Below, one piece after another: positions 33,721-43,333 of a DNA stretch of 64,000 bases. The DNA is taken from assembly GCF_900110435.1 (NCBI RefSeq), contig NZ_FODT01000013.1, positions 90,201-154,200 of the forward strand, given 5' to 3'. Position 1 is the first letter of the stretch. Every line of letters starts with the position of its first letter. Below the pieces are notes generated by a model. The model searched no databases. It was not told where the DNA came from and saw only the letters and a program-made list of their open reading frames with translations. The position numbers were made by a program, and so were the translations under genes. The stretch is from Rhodopseudomonas pseudopalustris (lineage in GTDB: Bacteria > Pseudomonadota > Alphaproteobacteria > Rhizobiales > Xanthobacteraceae).

Positions 33721-34512
33721 TCAGAATTTATAGCCGACACCGGCGCGCACGGTGGACACCGACGTGTTGATCGGCGCTGCGAACTTCTGATACTCCCACT
33801 CCGCGCGCACGAACAGGCCGCGATACACCATCATGTCGATGCCGAGGCCGCCGGAATAGCCGTAGATGAAGTGGCCGTTCTGGATCTGGCTTCCGCTGAG
33901 TCGCCACGTGCCACCGGCATCCGTACCGATGATTGTCGCCGATTGGACGATATCCGCCTGCCCGAGCGCCACGCCGCCGAACGCGTAGGGCAGAAAATTG
34001 CCTACCGCCCAGCCGGCGCGGAGCCGCGCCGACCCGACATCGTGGACGTTGATGCTAGCGTTGGCGCCGTAGATCGCGCCGTAGTTCACGCCGTTGGAGA
34101 CGATCTGCCGGCGCATCGATCCGGACATCGAGCCGCCGAAGCTGCCGTGCATGTAGTTGGCTTCAATGCCGAGCACGACATCGTCCCATTGCGCGTTATA
34201 GCCCGCGAAGCCGCCCCAACCCTGGCCATGCGACGAAGACTTGCCGAGCACCGGCCACGACGACACCCCAAGAACACTCTCGACTGCGGTGTTCACAAGC
34301 AGACTGGAAGCAACGCCCCGGGTCGAATCGGTGAAATCCATGTCGGAGGCGCCGGTGCCGGCCTGGCCGCCGACGTAGAAGCCCTGCCAATTCACCACGC
34401 CGCGCGGCGTGTCGACCAGCGCTCCGCGGAGCGCGCCGTACTCCGGCATGTCGGCCGCCTGCGCGCCCTGCACCGCCGCCATCACTGCCGCTGCCACCAC
34501 AACTCGACGCAT
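33721..34512 (-). CDS. Outer-membrane beta-barrel protein (Omp25/31-like)
   Basis: A 263-residue protein with signal peptide MRRVVVAAAVMAAVQGAQAA and an eight-stranded porin-like pattern of alternating residues; typical motifs are NWQGFYVGGQAGTGASDMDF, DDVVLGIEANYMHG, ARLRAGWAVGNFLPYAFGGV and the terminal VRAGVGYKF ending in Phe, the beta-barrel assembly signal. These small OMPs are structural surface proteins of Rhizobiales. ATG 34512 has a GAGGAGCG site upstream. Confidence 0.88.
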   Translation of the reverse strand: MRRVVVAAAVMAAVQGAQAADMPEYGALRGALVDTPRGVVNWQGFYVGGQAGTGASDMDFTDSTRGVASSLLVNTAVESVLGVSSWPVLGKSSSHGQGWGGFAGYNAQWDDVVLGIEANYMHGSFGGSMSGSMRRQIVSNGVNYGAIYGANASINVHDVGSARLRAGWAVGNFLPYAFGGVALGQADIVQSATIIGTDAGGTWRLSGSQIQNGHFIYGYSGGLGIDMMVYRGLFVRAEWEYQKFAAPINTSVSTVRAGVGYKF

Positions 34513-34597
34513 TGCAACGCTCCTCGACCCTACTGATCACCGGGCGATCATCGCTGGTTAACCTTAATCAATCGTTGTCGCGGCCGGTGCGCGCAAA

Positions 34598-34628
34598 CAA
34601 AAACGGCGCGGGAAGCTCCCGCGCCGTT
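34598..34628 (-). terminator. Terminator after the second outer-membrane protein gene
   Basis: A perfect 12-bp stem AACGGCGCGGGA (34602-34613) / TCCCGCGCCGTT (34617-34628) with a 3-nt loop; on the minus strand it is followed by a T-rich run (complement of 34596-34603). It lies 39 bases after the stop of the gene at 34667. Confidence 0.9.
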
Positions 34629-34666
34629 AGTAATCGTTAACGAGCGAACGACGTTCGGCCCTGGTT

Positions 34667-35509
34667 TCAGCCCTTGCGCATCAGCGGCGGCGGCGCGTAG
34701 ATCGGCGCGGAGTCGAGGTTCCAGCGCACGCCGAGCTTCACGTCGTGCGAGGTGATGTCCTTGAACTTGAAGCTGTTGTTCGAGGTCAGACCGTCGTAGG
34801 TCGCGAGCGACCCGGTGTAGCCGTCGCCGAGGTTGAGGTAGCTGTAGGCGAGTTCGAGGGTCAGGTTCGGATTGACCTTGTAGGCGAGACCGGTGTGGAG
34901 GGCCCAGGCCAGATTCCACTTCGACGCCGTCGGCGCGCTGGCGTAGCTCACCGTCGAGAACGGGATATTGTTGACGCCGGTGTCGGTGAAGTTCGACATC
35001 GTCACCCGCGCGGCGCCGACGCCGGCGCCGACGAAGGGCGTGACGCACCACCAGGTGCCGAGATCGACGTAACCATTGGCCATCACGAGCCATTCGGATT
35101 TGCTGGCGCCGTAATTGTCGATGCCGCTATACGGGAAGCCGTTGGCGGTTCCGGTGAACCGATCGGTGCCCTTGAAGTTGGAATTGCCGCGATATTGGCC
35201 GACCAAATCGGCGCGGAACCAGCTGTTGAACTGATAGCCGACGCCGACGCCGTAGATGCCGGCCGCGTCGAACGACGTCTGCTGATTGAGCGAAGTGAGC
35301 TGCGAATAGGCCGACTCGCGCCCGTAGCGCAGATCCTTGACCTGCTGATTGCTGAAGCCGATGTCGCCGCGCAGGTACCAGCCGCCGAAATCCTCGACCG
35401 GCGGCGGCGCATAGGCGGGCGGCGGGGCGATCGGCATGTCCGCGGCCACCGCCGCCGAGCAAATCAGCGAAGCCGCTCCGGCGGCCAGAATCATTTTCAC
35501 GCTACGCAT
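34667..35509 (-). CDS. Outer-membrane beta-barrel protein, second copy
   Basis: A 280-residue exported protein: signal peptide MRSVKMILAAGAASLICSAA cleaved after AVAA, a short Pro-rich linker (PIAPPPAYAPPPVEDFG), then barrel strands GWYLRGDIGFSNQQVKDL, YGVGVGYQFNSWFRADLVGQ, WCVTPFVGAGVGAARVTM and NLTLELAYSYLNLGDGY. The chain ends PPPLMRKG rather than the Phe seen in the neighbour, so barrel insertion may use an internal signal. It is related in layout, not closely in sequence, to the gene at 33721. Confidence 0.88.
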   Translation of the reverse strand: MRSVKMILAAGAASLICSAAVAADMPIAPPPAYAPPPVEDFGGWYLRGDIGFSNQQVKDLRYGRESAYSQLTSLNQQTSFDAAGIYGVGVGYQFNSWFRADLVGQYRGNSNFKGTDRFTGTANGFPYSGIDNYGASKSEWLVMANGYVDLGTWWCVTPFVGAGVGAARVTMSNFTDTGVNNIPFSTVSYASAPTASKWNLAWALHTGLAYKVNPNLTLELAYSYLNLGDGYTGSLATYDGLTSNNSFKFKDITSHDVKLGVRWNLDSAPIYAPPPLMRKG

Positions 35510-35698
35510 TGGCTTCGTCCTCTGGTCCAATGATGAGTTACGGAGGCCCCACACTCGGAAACCTATGGACCGACGATGCCAGCAATTCCTTAAGCCTGAC
35601 TTAACCCTAATTCTTAAGGTTGATATTCAATGACTGCGGTGAATTCTGGAACTACGCACCGCAGCCGCGCGAAGTGCTCGCGCGGCGATGATCAGTAG

Positions 35699-35800
35699 AG
35701 CTTTTCCGGTTCTGATAGAATCAGAACCGGAGCTCTAACTTTTTGTTCTGACGCGTTTTCTTCACGCGAACCGGCACCCACTTCGCTCGAAAACGCGATA
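35699..35800. repeat. Dispersed repeat with CCGGTTCTGAT hairpin, in the 346-bp gap before the MFS gene
   Basis: CCGGTTCTGAT (35706-35716) and ATCAGAACCGG (35720-35730) form a perfect 11-bp hairpin flanked by AGAGCTTTT and GAGCTCT, followed by TTTTTGTTCTGACGCGTTTTC and a further CGCGAA/CGAAAACGCG part. I recall this whole unit as a common Bradyrhizobium/Rhodopseudomonas intergenic element. The rest of the gap 35510-35855 shows no gene; it is notably AT-rich around 35580-35640, likely promoter DNA of the outer-membrane protein gene. Confidence 0.8.
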
Positions 35801-35855
35801 TCAAAACGTTGACGACGATCAGGCGCGGGTGTCGCACGACACCGCGTGCCGGGCC

Positions 35856-37121
35856 TCAATGGGCGTGGCGCGGCATCTTCGGCAACAGCACCGCGAGCAG
35901 GCCGAGCGCCGGCAGGACCGAGCAGATCTGATAGACGAAATCGATGCCGTATCGATCGGCGACCTCACCCAGCGCAGCGGCGCCGAGGCCGCCGATGCCG
36001 AAGGCGAAGCCGAAGAACACGCCCGAAATCATACCGAAACGATGCGGCATCAGTTCTTGCGCGAACACGATGATCGCCGGCGTCGCCGACGCCAGGATGA
36101 AGCCGATGAACACGGTCAGCACCGCGCTGCCGGTGAGCCCCACATAGGGCAGCGCCAGCGTGAACGGCAGGGTTCCGAGGATCGAGAACCAGATCACATA
36201 GCGACGGCCGAAGCGGTCGCCGAGCGGGCCGCCGAAGAACACCCCGGCCGCGGTGGCGGCGAGGAAGATGAACAGGAACATCTGCGCGGTCTGGGTCGAG
36301 ACGTGGAATTTCTCGATCAGATAGAAGGTGTAGTAGCTCGACAGGCTCGACAGATAGAGCTGCTTCGAGAACAGCAGCGCCACCAGCACCACCAGCGCGA
36401 CCATCACCCGCCGCTTGCCCGGCGCGTCGGAATGCGCCTTGACCGCCATCTTTTTCCGGGCCGCGACCTGCGGCTTGTACCACAGGCCGATCCGCCACAG
36501 CACGATGATGGCGACGAAGGCGATCGAGGAGAACCAGGCGATCGACGGCTGGCCGAACGGCACCACGATCAGCGCCGCCAGCACCGGCCCGAGTGCGGTG
36601 CCGGCGTTGCCGCCGACCTGAAACACCGACTGCGCCATGCCGTGCCGGCCACCGGAGGCGAGCCGCGCGATCCGCGCCGATTCCGGATGAAACACCGCTG
36701 AGCCCAGTCCGATCAACGCCGCCGCGATCAGGATCACGCTGTAGGCATGCGCAACGCTGAGCAGCAGCAGGCCGACGAAGGTCGAGCCCATGCCGATCGC
36801 CAGCGAGAACGGCTGCGCCTTCTTGTCGGTGAGATGGCCGACCACCGGCTGAAGCAGCGAGGCGGTGAACTGGAACGCCAGCGTGATCATGCCGATCTGG
36901 GCGAAATCGAGCGCGTAGTTCGCCTTCAGGATCGGATACACCGACGGAATCAGCGACTGCATGGTGTCGTTGAGGAAATGCGAGAAGCTGATGCCGCCGA
37001 GCACCACATAGGCCGGCCCTGCAGCCGGGGGCGGCGCGGGCGCGGTGGTTTCCGGAAGGGCCAGCTCGGGCGACGTAACCGGGGCGGCGATATCAACGTC
37101 GACGGCGACAGGCTTGTTCAC
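35856..37121 (-). CDS. Major facilitator superfamily transporter, fosmidomycin-resistance (Fsr) type
   Basis: A 421-residue, 12-span inner-membrane exporter. Features: VVLGGISFSHFLNDTMQSLI in span 1, the loop GHLTDKKAQPFSLAIGMGST, MAQSVFQVGGNAGTALGPVL in span 5, GGPLGDRFGRRYVIW between spans 8 and 9. These match the Fsr subgroup. An N-terminal ~38-residue Pro/Ala-rich cytosolic tail is unusual. The start is GTG at 37121 with AGGAAA just upstream. Its neighbour glmM is on the same strand, but 181 bp apart. Confidence 0.92.
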   Translation of the reverse strand: MNKPVAVDVDIAAPVTSPELALPETTAPAPPPAAGPAYVVLGGISFSHFLNDTMQSLIPSVYPILKANYALDFAQIGMITLAFQFTASLLQPVVGHLTDKKAQPFSLAIGMGSTFVGLLLLSVAHAYSVILIAAALIGLGSAVFHPESARIARLASGGRHGMAQSVFQVGGNAGTALGPVLAALIVVPFGQPSIAWFSSIAFVAIIVLWRIGLWYKPQVAARKKMAVKAHSDAPGKRRVMVALVVLVALLFSKQLYLSSLSSYYTFYLIEKFHVSTQTAQMFLFIFLAATAAGVFFGGPLGDRFGRRYVIWFSILGTLPFTLALPYVGLTGSAVLTVFIGFILASATPAIIVFAQELMPHRFGMISGVFFGFAFGIGGLGAAALGEVADRYGIDFVYQICSVLPALGLLAVLLPKMPRHAH

Positions 37122-37302
37122 GGCGTTTCCTGGAGATCTGTGCGGCGCGAGGTTCGATCCCCGGTCGCCGACAACGAAACACGGCCGGCACGAGGCCGAC
37201 CGCGGTCAAAATAGGACGTCGCTGACGTCGATGGAAGTTGCGTTTCGCGATAGCAGCGATGCAGCAGGCCGCGCCGGACTATGCGTCCGGCGACGCCGAC
37301 AA

Positions 37303-38655
37303 CTACGCGGCGGCGGCGGAGGCGCTGCCGAGCGCGTCGACGATGACGTCGACCACTTCCTCGACCATGATGCGATCTTCGCCCTCGCCCATCACCCGGA
37401 TCACCGGCTCGGTGCCGGACGCCCGGATCAGCAGGCGGCCGTGGCCGTTGAGCCTTGTCTCGCCGGCGTGAATCGCCGATTGCACCCCGGCGTCGTCGAG
37501 CGGACGGCCATTGCGATAGCGGACGTTCTTGAGGATCTGCGGCAGCGGGTCGAACCGGTGGCAAACCTCGGACACCGGGCGGCGCAGCTTCTGCACCACC
37601 GCGAGTACCTGCAGCGCCGCGACGAAGCCGTCGCCGGTCGTGTTGTAATCGGACAGGATGATGTGGCCCGACGCCTCGCCGCCGACATTGTAGCCCCCCT
37701 TCATCATCTGCTCGAGCACGTAGCGGTCGCCGACCGACGTGCGCACCAGATCGATGCCTTCGGCGGCGAGAAAGCGCTCGAGGCCGAGATTGGACATCAC
37801 GGTGGCGACGACGCCGGGCTTGGCGAGCCGGCCGTCTTCCTTCCAGCTCTGCGCGATCACCGCCAGCAACTGGTCGCCGTCGACGACATGGCCGCGCTCG
37901 TCGACCATGATGACACGGTCGGCGTCGCCGTCGAGTGCGATGCCGATGTCGGCGCGCATCTCGCGGACCTTGCGGCACAGCGCTTCCGGCGCGGTCGAAC
38001 CGCATTCCTTGTTGATGTTGAAGCCGTCGGGTTCGACGCCGATCGAAATCACGTCGGCGCCGAGTTCCCACAGCGCCTCGGGCACGACCTTGTAGGCCGC
38101 GCCATTGGCGCAATCGACCACGACGCGCAGGCCGTCGAGACTGAGGTCGCGCGGCAGCGTCCGCTTGGCGAATTCGATGTAGCGATCGTGGACGCCGTCG
38201 ATACGGCGAGCCCGGCCAAGGCTGGCGCTCGCAGCCAGTTTCTTGTCGAGCGACTCGTCGAGCAGCAGCTCGATCTGCTTCTCGACGTCGTCGGAAAGCT
38301 TGAAGCCGAGCGGACCGAACAGCTTGATGCCGTTGTCCTCGAACATATTGTGCGACGCGGAAATCATCACGCCGAGATCGGCGCGCATCGACTTGGTCAG
38401 CATCGCAACCGCCGGGGTCGGCATCGGGCCGACCAGCAGCACGTCCATGCCGACCGAGGTGAAGCCGGCGACCATCGCGTTTTCAATCATATAGCCGGAC
38501 AGCCGGGTGTCCTTGCCGATCACCACACGGTGCCGGTGGTCGCCGCGCTGAAACACCAAACCTGCCGCCTGCCCAACCTTCAACGCCAGCTCAGGCGTGA
38601 TCAGGCCGTTGGCGCGGCCACGAATCCCGTCGGTCCCGAAATATCTGCGGCTCAT
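37303..38655 (-). CDS. glmM: Phosphoglucosamine mutase
   Basis: Converts glucosamine-6-phosphate to glucosamine-1-phosphate for UDP-GlcNAc, needed for peptidoglycan and lipopolysaccharide. The 450-residue enzyme shows [14 protein letters not shown] at the start, the phosphoserine loop [14 protein letters not shown] (Ser101), the metal site [14 protein letters not shown], the sugar loop [10 protein letters not shown] and the phosphate-binding [15 protein letters not shown]. The ATG at 38655 is the family start. Confidence 0.97.
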   Translation of the reverse strand: MSRRYFGTDGIRGRANGLITPELALKVGQAAGLVFQRGDHRHRVVIGKDTRLSGYMIENAMVAGFTSVGMDVLLVGPMPTPAVAMLTKSMRADLGVMISASHNMFEDNGIKLFGPLGFKLSDDVEKQIELLLDESLDKKLAASASLGRARRIDGVHDRYIEFAKRTLPRDLSLDGLRVVVDCANGAAYKVVPEALWELGADVISIGVEPDGFNINKECGSTAPEALCRKVREMRADIGIALDGDADRVIMVDERGHVVDGDQLLAVIAQSWKEDGRLAKPGVVATVMSNLGLERFLAAEGIDLVRTSVGDRYVLEQMMKGGYNVGGEASGHIILSDYNTTGDGFVAALQVLAVVQKLRRPVSEVCHRFDPLPQILKNVRYRNGRPLDDAGVQSAIHAGETRLNGHGRLLIRASGTEPVIRVMGEGEDRIMVEEVVDVIVDALGSASAAAA

Positions 38656-38866
38656 CAATATCCCCCGCCCAAGCCACGGTCTGACGTCCTGCCGACCGGA
38701 ATTCCAGTCTCGCGCCGCCGTAGAGAGACCGCTTATACGGCCATTTTAATGCGAGGCTCTTCAAAAAATATAAAGAAAGATTACGCGTCGCCTGCCGGAG
38801 CAGACGACGCAAGTTGTTGAAAACTCGGAATAATGTACAAAAGTGGTCGGAACCGGGAGCGCCCCG

Positions 38867-39205
<339 letters not shown>

Positions 39206-39207
39206 TC

Positions 39208-40347
39208 ATGAAATACATCACCTGCATCGAGGACCTCCGCCAGATTCACAAGCGGCGTGTGCCGAAGATGTTCTTCGACTACGTCGACCACGGCTCCTAT
39301 GCGGAGGAGACGCTCCGCGCCAATGTCGACGACCTCAAGCGGATCAAATTCCGCCAGCGCATCCTGGTCGACATCTCCAAGCGAGACCTGTCCACGAACA
39401 TTATCGGCGAGAAGGCGGCGATGCCGCTGATCCTCGCCCCGGTCGGCTCGACCGGCATGCAGCATGGCGATGGCGAGATCCACGCCTGCCGCGCCGCGCA
39501 GGCTGCAGGCATCCCCTACACGCTGTCGACGATGTCGATCTGCTCGATCGAAGACGTCGCCGCCAATGTCGAGAAGCCGTTCTGGTTTCAGCTCTACGTG
39601 ATGCGCGACCGCGGCTTCGTGAAAGCGTTGATCGAACGCGCGATCGCAGCGAAATGCAGCGCGCTGGTGCTCACCGTCGACCTGCAGGTGATCGGCCAGC
39701 GCCATCAGGACATCAAGAACGGGATGTCGGTGCCGCCGGAACTGTTCAAGCTCCGCAACATCCTGGACATCGCCACAAAACCCGGCTGGGTGAAGGGCAT
39801 TCTGGGCGCCAAGAGCCGCAACTTCGGCAACATCGCCGGCCATTTGCCGGGCTCCAAGGATCTCGGATCGGTGTCGTCCTGGGTGGCGTCGCAGTTCGAC
39901 CCGGCGCTGAACTGGCGCGACATCGACTGGATCCGCTCGATCTGGCCGGGCAAGCTGATCATCAAGGGCATCCTCGACGTCGAGGACGCCCGCGAGGCGG
40001 TGAAGGTCGGCGCCGAAGCGCTGGTGGTGTCGAACCATGGCGGGCGCCAGCTCGACGGCGCGCCGTCGTCGATCGAGGTGCTGCCGGAGATCGTCCACAC
40101 CGTCGGCTCGCATATCGAGGTGATGTTCGACGGCGGCATCCGCTCCGGACAGGACGTGATGCGCTCGCTCGCGCTCGGCGCGCGCAGCTGCATGATCGGC
40201 CGCGCCTATATCTACGGCCTCGGCGCCTTCGGCGGCCCCGGCGTCGCCAAGGCGATCGATATCATCAGGGCCGAACTGTCGACCACGATGGGCCTGTGCG
40301 GCGTCAATGCAATCAACCAGATCGACGAGAAGGTTTTGGCGGAGTAA
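39208..40347 (+). CDS. FMN-dependent alpha-hydroxy acid dehydrogenase (LldD-like)
   Basis: A 379-residue TIM-barrel flavoenzyme oxidising L-2-hydroxy acids such as L-lactate. Signatures: KRRVPKMFFDYVDHGSYAEE near the N-terminus, LILAPVGSTGMQHGDGE, FQLYVMRDRGF, LVLTVDLQVIGQRHQD, and the active site VSNHGGRQLDGAPSSIEVLP with catalytic His/Arg, then FDGGIRSGQDVMRSLALGA. Length equals lldD. Whether lactate or another hydroxy acid is the substrate cannot be told. A good ribosome site (GGGGCGGCAACG) is not evident. Confidence 0.92.
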   Translation: MKYITCIEDLRQIHKRRVPKMFFDYVDHGSYAEETLRANVDDLKRIKFRQRILVDISKRDLSTNIIGEKAAMPLILAPVGSTGMQHGDGEIHACRAAQAAGIPYTLSTMSICSIEDVAANVEKPFWFQLYVMRDRGFVKALIERAIAAKCSALVLTVDLQVIGQRHQDIKNGMSVPPELFKLRNILDIATKPGWVKGILGAKSRNFGNIAGHLPGSKDLGSVSSWVASQFDPALNWRDIDWIRSIWPGKLIIKGILDVEDAREAVKVGAEALVVSNHGGRQLDGAPSSIEVLPEIVHTVGSHIEVMFDGGIRSGQDVMRSLALGARSCMIGRAYIYGLGAFGGPGVAKAIDIIRAELSTTMGLCGVNAINQIDEKVLAE

Positions 40348-40385
40348 CGGGTCAGGTCTTCGAGCCCGGCGCGATCAACGATACC

Positions 40386-40459
40386 CGTCATCGCGAGCGA
40401 TGCGGAGCAATCCAGAACGCCGCGTGGATTGCTTCGTCGCGTTGCTCCTCGCAATGACG
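40386..40459. repeat. Palindromic repeat, CGTCATCGCGAGCG...GCAATCC / GGATTGC...GCAATGACG family
   Basis: Left arm CGTCATCGCGAGCGATGCGG then AGCAATCCAG; right arm TGGATTGCTTCGTCGCG then GTTGCTCCTCGCAATGACG. The arms are inverted, about 30 bp each. This unit is widespread in Bradyrhizobiaceae intergenic DNA, as I recall. It lies between the lldD-like gene and the enoyl-CoA hydratase gene. Confidence 0.85.
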
Positions 40460-40491
40460 AGGAAAGCAAAAACAACATTCAGGAGGAAATC

Positions 40492-41307
40492 ATGACCGAG
40501 ACCAAACGCGCGACGGAAGCCGCGGCGAGCGAAGTGCTCTACGCCGTCGAGGATCACATCGCGACCATCACGCTGAATGCGCCGGAGCGGATGAACACCA
40601 TCTCCGGTCCGATGCTGAACGATCTGGCGCGGCTTTTGGTCGAGGCCAATCAGGATCCGCAGGTGCGCTGCGTGATCCTGACCGGCAATGGCCGCGCGTT
40701 CTGCGCCGGCCTCGATCTGCGCAAGACGCGGAGCGAGGACGGCCTCAGCGAAGCGTCGTCGCCGACCTCGCTCGATCTGCGCAACACCCCGCCGACCGTG
40801 ATGCAGGCGATGGACAAGCCGACGATCTGCGCGGTCAACGGCGGCGCGGCCGGCTACGGCATGGACACCGCGCTCGGCTGCGACATCCGGATCATGGCGG
40901 AATCGGCCAAGCTCGCCGCAGCTTTCGTCAAGCGCGGCGTGGTGCCGGAATCCGGCGGCACCTGGTTTCTGCCGCGGATGATCGGCTGGTCGAAAGCCGC
41001 CGAACTGATCTTCACCGGGCGGACGCTGTCGGCGCGCGAATGCCTCGATTGGGGGCTCGCCAACGAGGTGGTGCCCGACGCCGAGCTGATGGGCCGCGCC
41101 CGCGCAGTCGCGAAGGAGATCGCCGGCAACGCGCCGCTCGCGGTGCAGGCCGCCAAACGGATGATGCGGATGGGCCTCAACGAGACCTTCCCCGACCACG
41201 TCCACCACGTCTATCTGCAGCTGCTGCCGCTGTTCAAGACACAGGACATGGCCGAAGGCATCAAGGCCTTCATGGAAAAGCGCGAACCGAAATTCGAAGG
41301 GCGCTAG
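40492..41307 (+). CDS. Enoyl-CoA hydratase/isomerase family protein
   Basis: A 271-residue crotonase-fold enzyme. The oxyanion-hole and CoA-binding parts are ILTGNGRAFCAGLDLRKTRS and NGGAAGYGMDTALGCDIRIM; VKRGVVPESGGTWFLPRMIG holds the catalytic Glu position, and CLDWGLANEVVPDAEL follows. An additional N-terminal leader of ~18 residues is present. It hydrates or isomerises an acyl-CoA of unknown identity. AGGAGG at 40481 supports the ATG at 40492, which starts MTETKRATEA. No beta-oxidation partners adjoin it. Confidence 0.92.
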   Translation: MTETKRATEAAASEVLYAVEDHIATITLNAPERMNTISGPMLNDLARLLVEANQDPQVRCVILTGNGRAFCAGLDLRKTRSEDGLSEASSPTSLDLRNTPPTVMQAMDKPTICAVNGGAAGYGMDTALGCDIRIMAESAKLAAAFVKRGVVPESGGTWFLPRMIGWSKAAELIFTGRTLSARECLDWGLANEVVPDAELMGRARAVAKEIAGNAPLAVQAAKRMMRMGLNETFPDHVHHVYLQLLPLFKTQDMAEGIKAFMEKREPKFEGR

Positions 41308-41362
41308 AGCACGGGATGACTTAGTCTTCGAATCGTCATCCCGGTTTAGGTTCTTGTGAGCA
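41306..41362. repeat. Left inverted repeat flanking the TRIC gene
   Basis: The element runs AGCACGGGATGACTTAG...TCTTCGAATCGTCATCCCGG and ends GTTCTTGTGAGCA. A diverged inverted copy lies at 42078-42136. It begins inside the last codon region of the enoyl-CoA hydratase gene and ends 43 bp before the TRIC start. Confidence 0.7.
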
Positions 41363-41404
41363 CGACAGGGCCGCCGAACAGGATCACGCGACGGAGATCA
41401 GCCG

Positions 41405-42034
41405 ATGTTCGAGACAATCGCGACGCTGCTCGACTGGCTCGGCGTTGTCGCCTTCACTGTGTCGGGCGCGCTGGTGGCGTCGCGGAAGGAGATGGATATT
41501 GTCGGCTTCGTCCTTCTGGGAACGGCGACCGGCATCGGCGGCGGCACGCTTCGGGACGTGCTGCTCGGCCTGCCGGTGTTCTGGGTTCACGAGCCGGCCT
41601 ATCTGCTGACGTGCATCCTGGTCTCCGGCCTCGCCTTCTTCACCGCCCACATCCCCCATTCCAGATACAAGGCGCTGCTCTGGCTGGACGCGGTCGGTTT
41701 GGCATTGTTCGCTGTGACCGGCGCCGAGAAAGCGGCGCTCGCGGGCGCGAGCGGCGGCGTGGCTGTCGCGATGGGTGTCGTCACCGCGACCTTCGGCGGG
41801 ATCATCCGCGATCTGCTCGGCGGCGAAATCCCGGTGATTCTCAGTCGGGAAATCTACGTCTCGGCGGCTTTGGCCGGCGCGGCGGCGTTCGTTGTTCTGA
41901 TGATGGTCGGAACGCCGCGCGAACTCAGCACCGGCGTCGGCTTTGCGATCGGATTGCTCGTGCGGGCCGCAGCACTGCAGCGCGGCTGGTCGTTACCACG
42001 CTATCGACCGCGCCCTGGCCGACGGGATAACTAA
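41405..42034 (+). CDS. TRIC/UPF0126 (YadS-type) membrane channel protein
   Basis: A 209-residue inner-membrane protein with six to seven spans in two repeats; the paired glycine motifs TGIGGGTLRDVLLGLPVFWV and TATFGGIIRDLLGGEIPVIL are diagnostic. Bacterial TRIC homologues form trimeric cation channels. The first span starts WLGVVAFTVSGALVASRKEM. The gene is bracketed by inverted repeats (41306-41362 and 42035-42136). Confidence 0.92.
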   Translation: MFETIATLLDWLGVVAFTVSGALVASRKEMDIVGFVLLGTATGIGGGTLRDVLLGLPVFWVHEPAYLLTCILVSGLAFFTAHIPHSRYKALLWLDAVGLALFAVTGAEKAALAGASGGVAVAMGVVTATFGGIIRDLLGGEIPVILSREIYVSAALAGAAAFVVLMMVGTPRELSTGVGFAIGLLVRAAALQRGWSLPRYRPRPGRRDN

Positions 42035-42136
42035 AGCATGATCCCGAAAAGTGGACCCCGGTTTTCGGAAATGATCATGCTCACACAAGAATCGAGAACA
42101 GGGTGACGATTCGAAGATAAGTCATCCTGTTCTGAC
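42035..42136. repeat. Right repeat cluster flanking the TRIC gene
   Basis: Two adjacent units. First AGCATGATCCCGAAAAGTGG...TTTTCGGAAATGATCATGCT (42035-42081), the same family as 19597-19640. Then, overlapping its end, TGCTCACACAAGAATCGAG...GTGACGATTCGAAGATAAG...CATCCTGTTCT (42077-42131), an inverted diverged copy of the left element at 41306. The gap to aroE holds nothing else. Confidence 0.75.
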
Positions 42137-42160
42137 GACAGCGGGCCGCGATGATTCCCG

Positions 42161-43012
42161 TCACGCATGGGCGACGAGATCGGCCTCGACCAGCGCGCGC
42201 AGTTCGGACGTGACTTCGGGCCGCGCGCCGAACCACAGTTCGAACCCGCGCACCGCCTGATGCAGCAACATGCCGAGGCCGTCAGCGGTGCGCAGACCGC
42301 GGGCGCGCGCCTCTGACAACAGCTCGGTCTCGAGCGGCACATAGACCAGATCGGCGACGGTGGCGTCGGCCGGCAGCGGCTCGAGATCGAGGTCGAGTGA
42401 CGGCTGCCCCTTCATGCCGAGCGAGGTGGTGTTGACCAGAAGCCCCGCGCCCGGCAGCGCCGCGGGCGCATCGGTCCAGGCGATCGGCACGACGCGCTCG
42501 CCGAACAGGTCGGCCAGCGCCCGCGCGCGTTCGATCGAGCGGTTTGCCAGCGCGATGCGCTGGATGCCGCGCTCCAGCAGGCCGAACACCACCGCGCGCG
42601 ACGAACCGCCGGCGCCGAGCACGACGGCATGTGGCGTGCGATCCCAGCCCGGCGCGCTGGCGTCGAGATTACTGATGAAGCCTTCGACGTCGGTGTTGGT
42701 CGAGCGCAGCACAGAGCCGTCATAGTACAGCGTGTTGGCGGCGCCGACCGCGCAGGCGCGCTGGTCCGGCACAGTGAGCTGCAGCGCGCGTTCCTTGTGC
42801 GGGATGGTGACGTTGGCGCCGCTGTAGCCGTGCGTCTTCAGATGCAGCACGAATTCGGCAAAACCTTCGGGCGGCACCGACTCGATCGAATAGCCGCCTT
42901 CGATCCCGAGCTTGCGCAGCCAGTAATGATGGATCAGGGGCGAGCGCGAATGCGCCGCCGGCCAGCCGATCAGGCAGGCGGCAATATGGGCTTGGCTTGT
43001 CGGCTGAGTCAC
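42161..43012 (-). CDS. aroE: Shikimate dehydrogenase
   Basis: A 283-residue NADP-dependent enzyme of the shikimate pathway. Substrate site: AAHSRSPLIHHYW (19-31), catalytic Lys73 in GANVTIPHKE, Asn93 and Asp108 in STNTDVEGF; cofactor motif VLGAGGSSRA (131-140) and NRSIERARALA with the NADP-type Arg. The start is GTG at 43012, overlapping the stop of the upstream xre gene by four bases (GTGA). In most alphaproteobacteria aroE lies with coaE-dnaQ; its coupling to an xre gene is unusual, so it may be a second copy. Confidence 0.92.
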   Translation of the reverse strand: MTQPTSQAHIAACLIGWPAAHSRSPLIHHYWLRKLGIEGGYSIESVPPEGFAEFVLHLKTHGYSGANVTIPHKERALQLTVPDQRACAVGAANTLYYDGSVLRSTNTDVEGFISNLDASAPGWDRTPHAVVLGAGGSSRAVVFGLLERGIQRIALANRSIERARALADLFGERVVPIAWTDAPAALPGAGLLVNTTSLGMKGQPSLDLDLEPLPADATVADLVYVPLETELLSEARARGLRTADGLGMLLHQAVRGFELWFGARPEVTSELRALVEADLVAHA

Positions 43013-43287
43013 GGCTCGTCTCTCACACTGTTCGGCGGCGTTGCCTGCTTCAGCCGTACGCCGCGGCCGCCACTCTCGCTGCGGGTATGCTCGCCGATCA
43101 GCTCGACGCCGGCGCGGTTGAGCGCATCGACAACCCGCGTCAGCGACTCGACGATGCCGCGGACGTTGCCGCCGCTGGCTTCCATCCGCTGAATGGTGGG
43201 CACCGAAACGCCGGCGAGCTTCGCCAACGTCCGTTGGTCGATCCCGAGCAGCGCCCGCGCCGCACGCATTTGAGACGAGGTGATCAA
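43009..43287 (-). CDS. XRE-family helix-turn-helix regulator
   Basis: A 92-residue DNA-binding protein. The HTH covers RAARALLGIDQRTLAKLAGV then SVPTIQRMEASGGNVRGIVE, the rhizobial XRE type that often precedes metabolic genes; the C-terminal ~30 residues are charged. The frame opens with TTG at 43287 giving MITSSQMRAARALLG, matching the common 'MITxxQxRAARALL' start as I recall; the ATG at 43269 is the alternative. It is translationally coupled to aroE. A strong dyad lies 47 bases upstream. Confidence 0.8.
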   Translation of the reverse strand: MITSSQMRAARALLGIDQRTLAKLAGVSVPTIQRMEASGGNVRGIVESLTRVVDALNRAGVELIGEHTRSESGGRGVRLKQATPPNSVRDEP

Positions 43288-43333
43288 GCGAGCATCCCGA
43301 TCCGAGGTTCGCCCTATCGGCTATCGCAAATAT

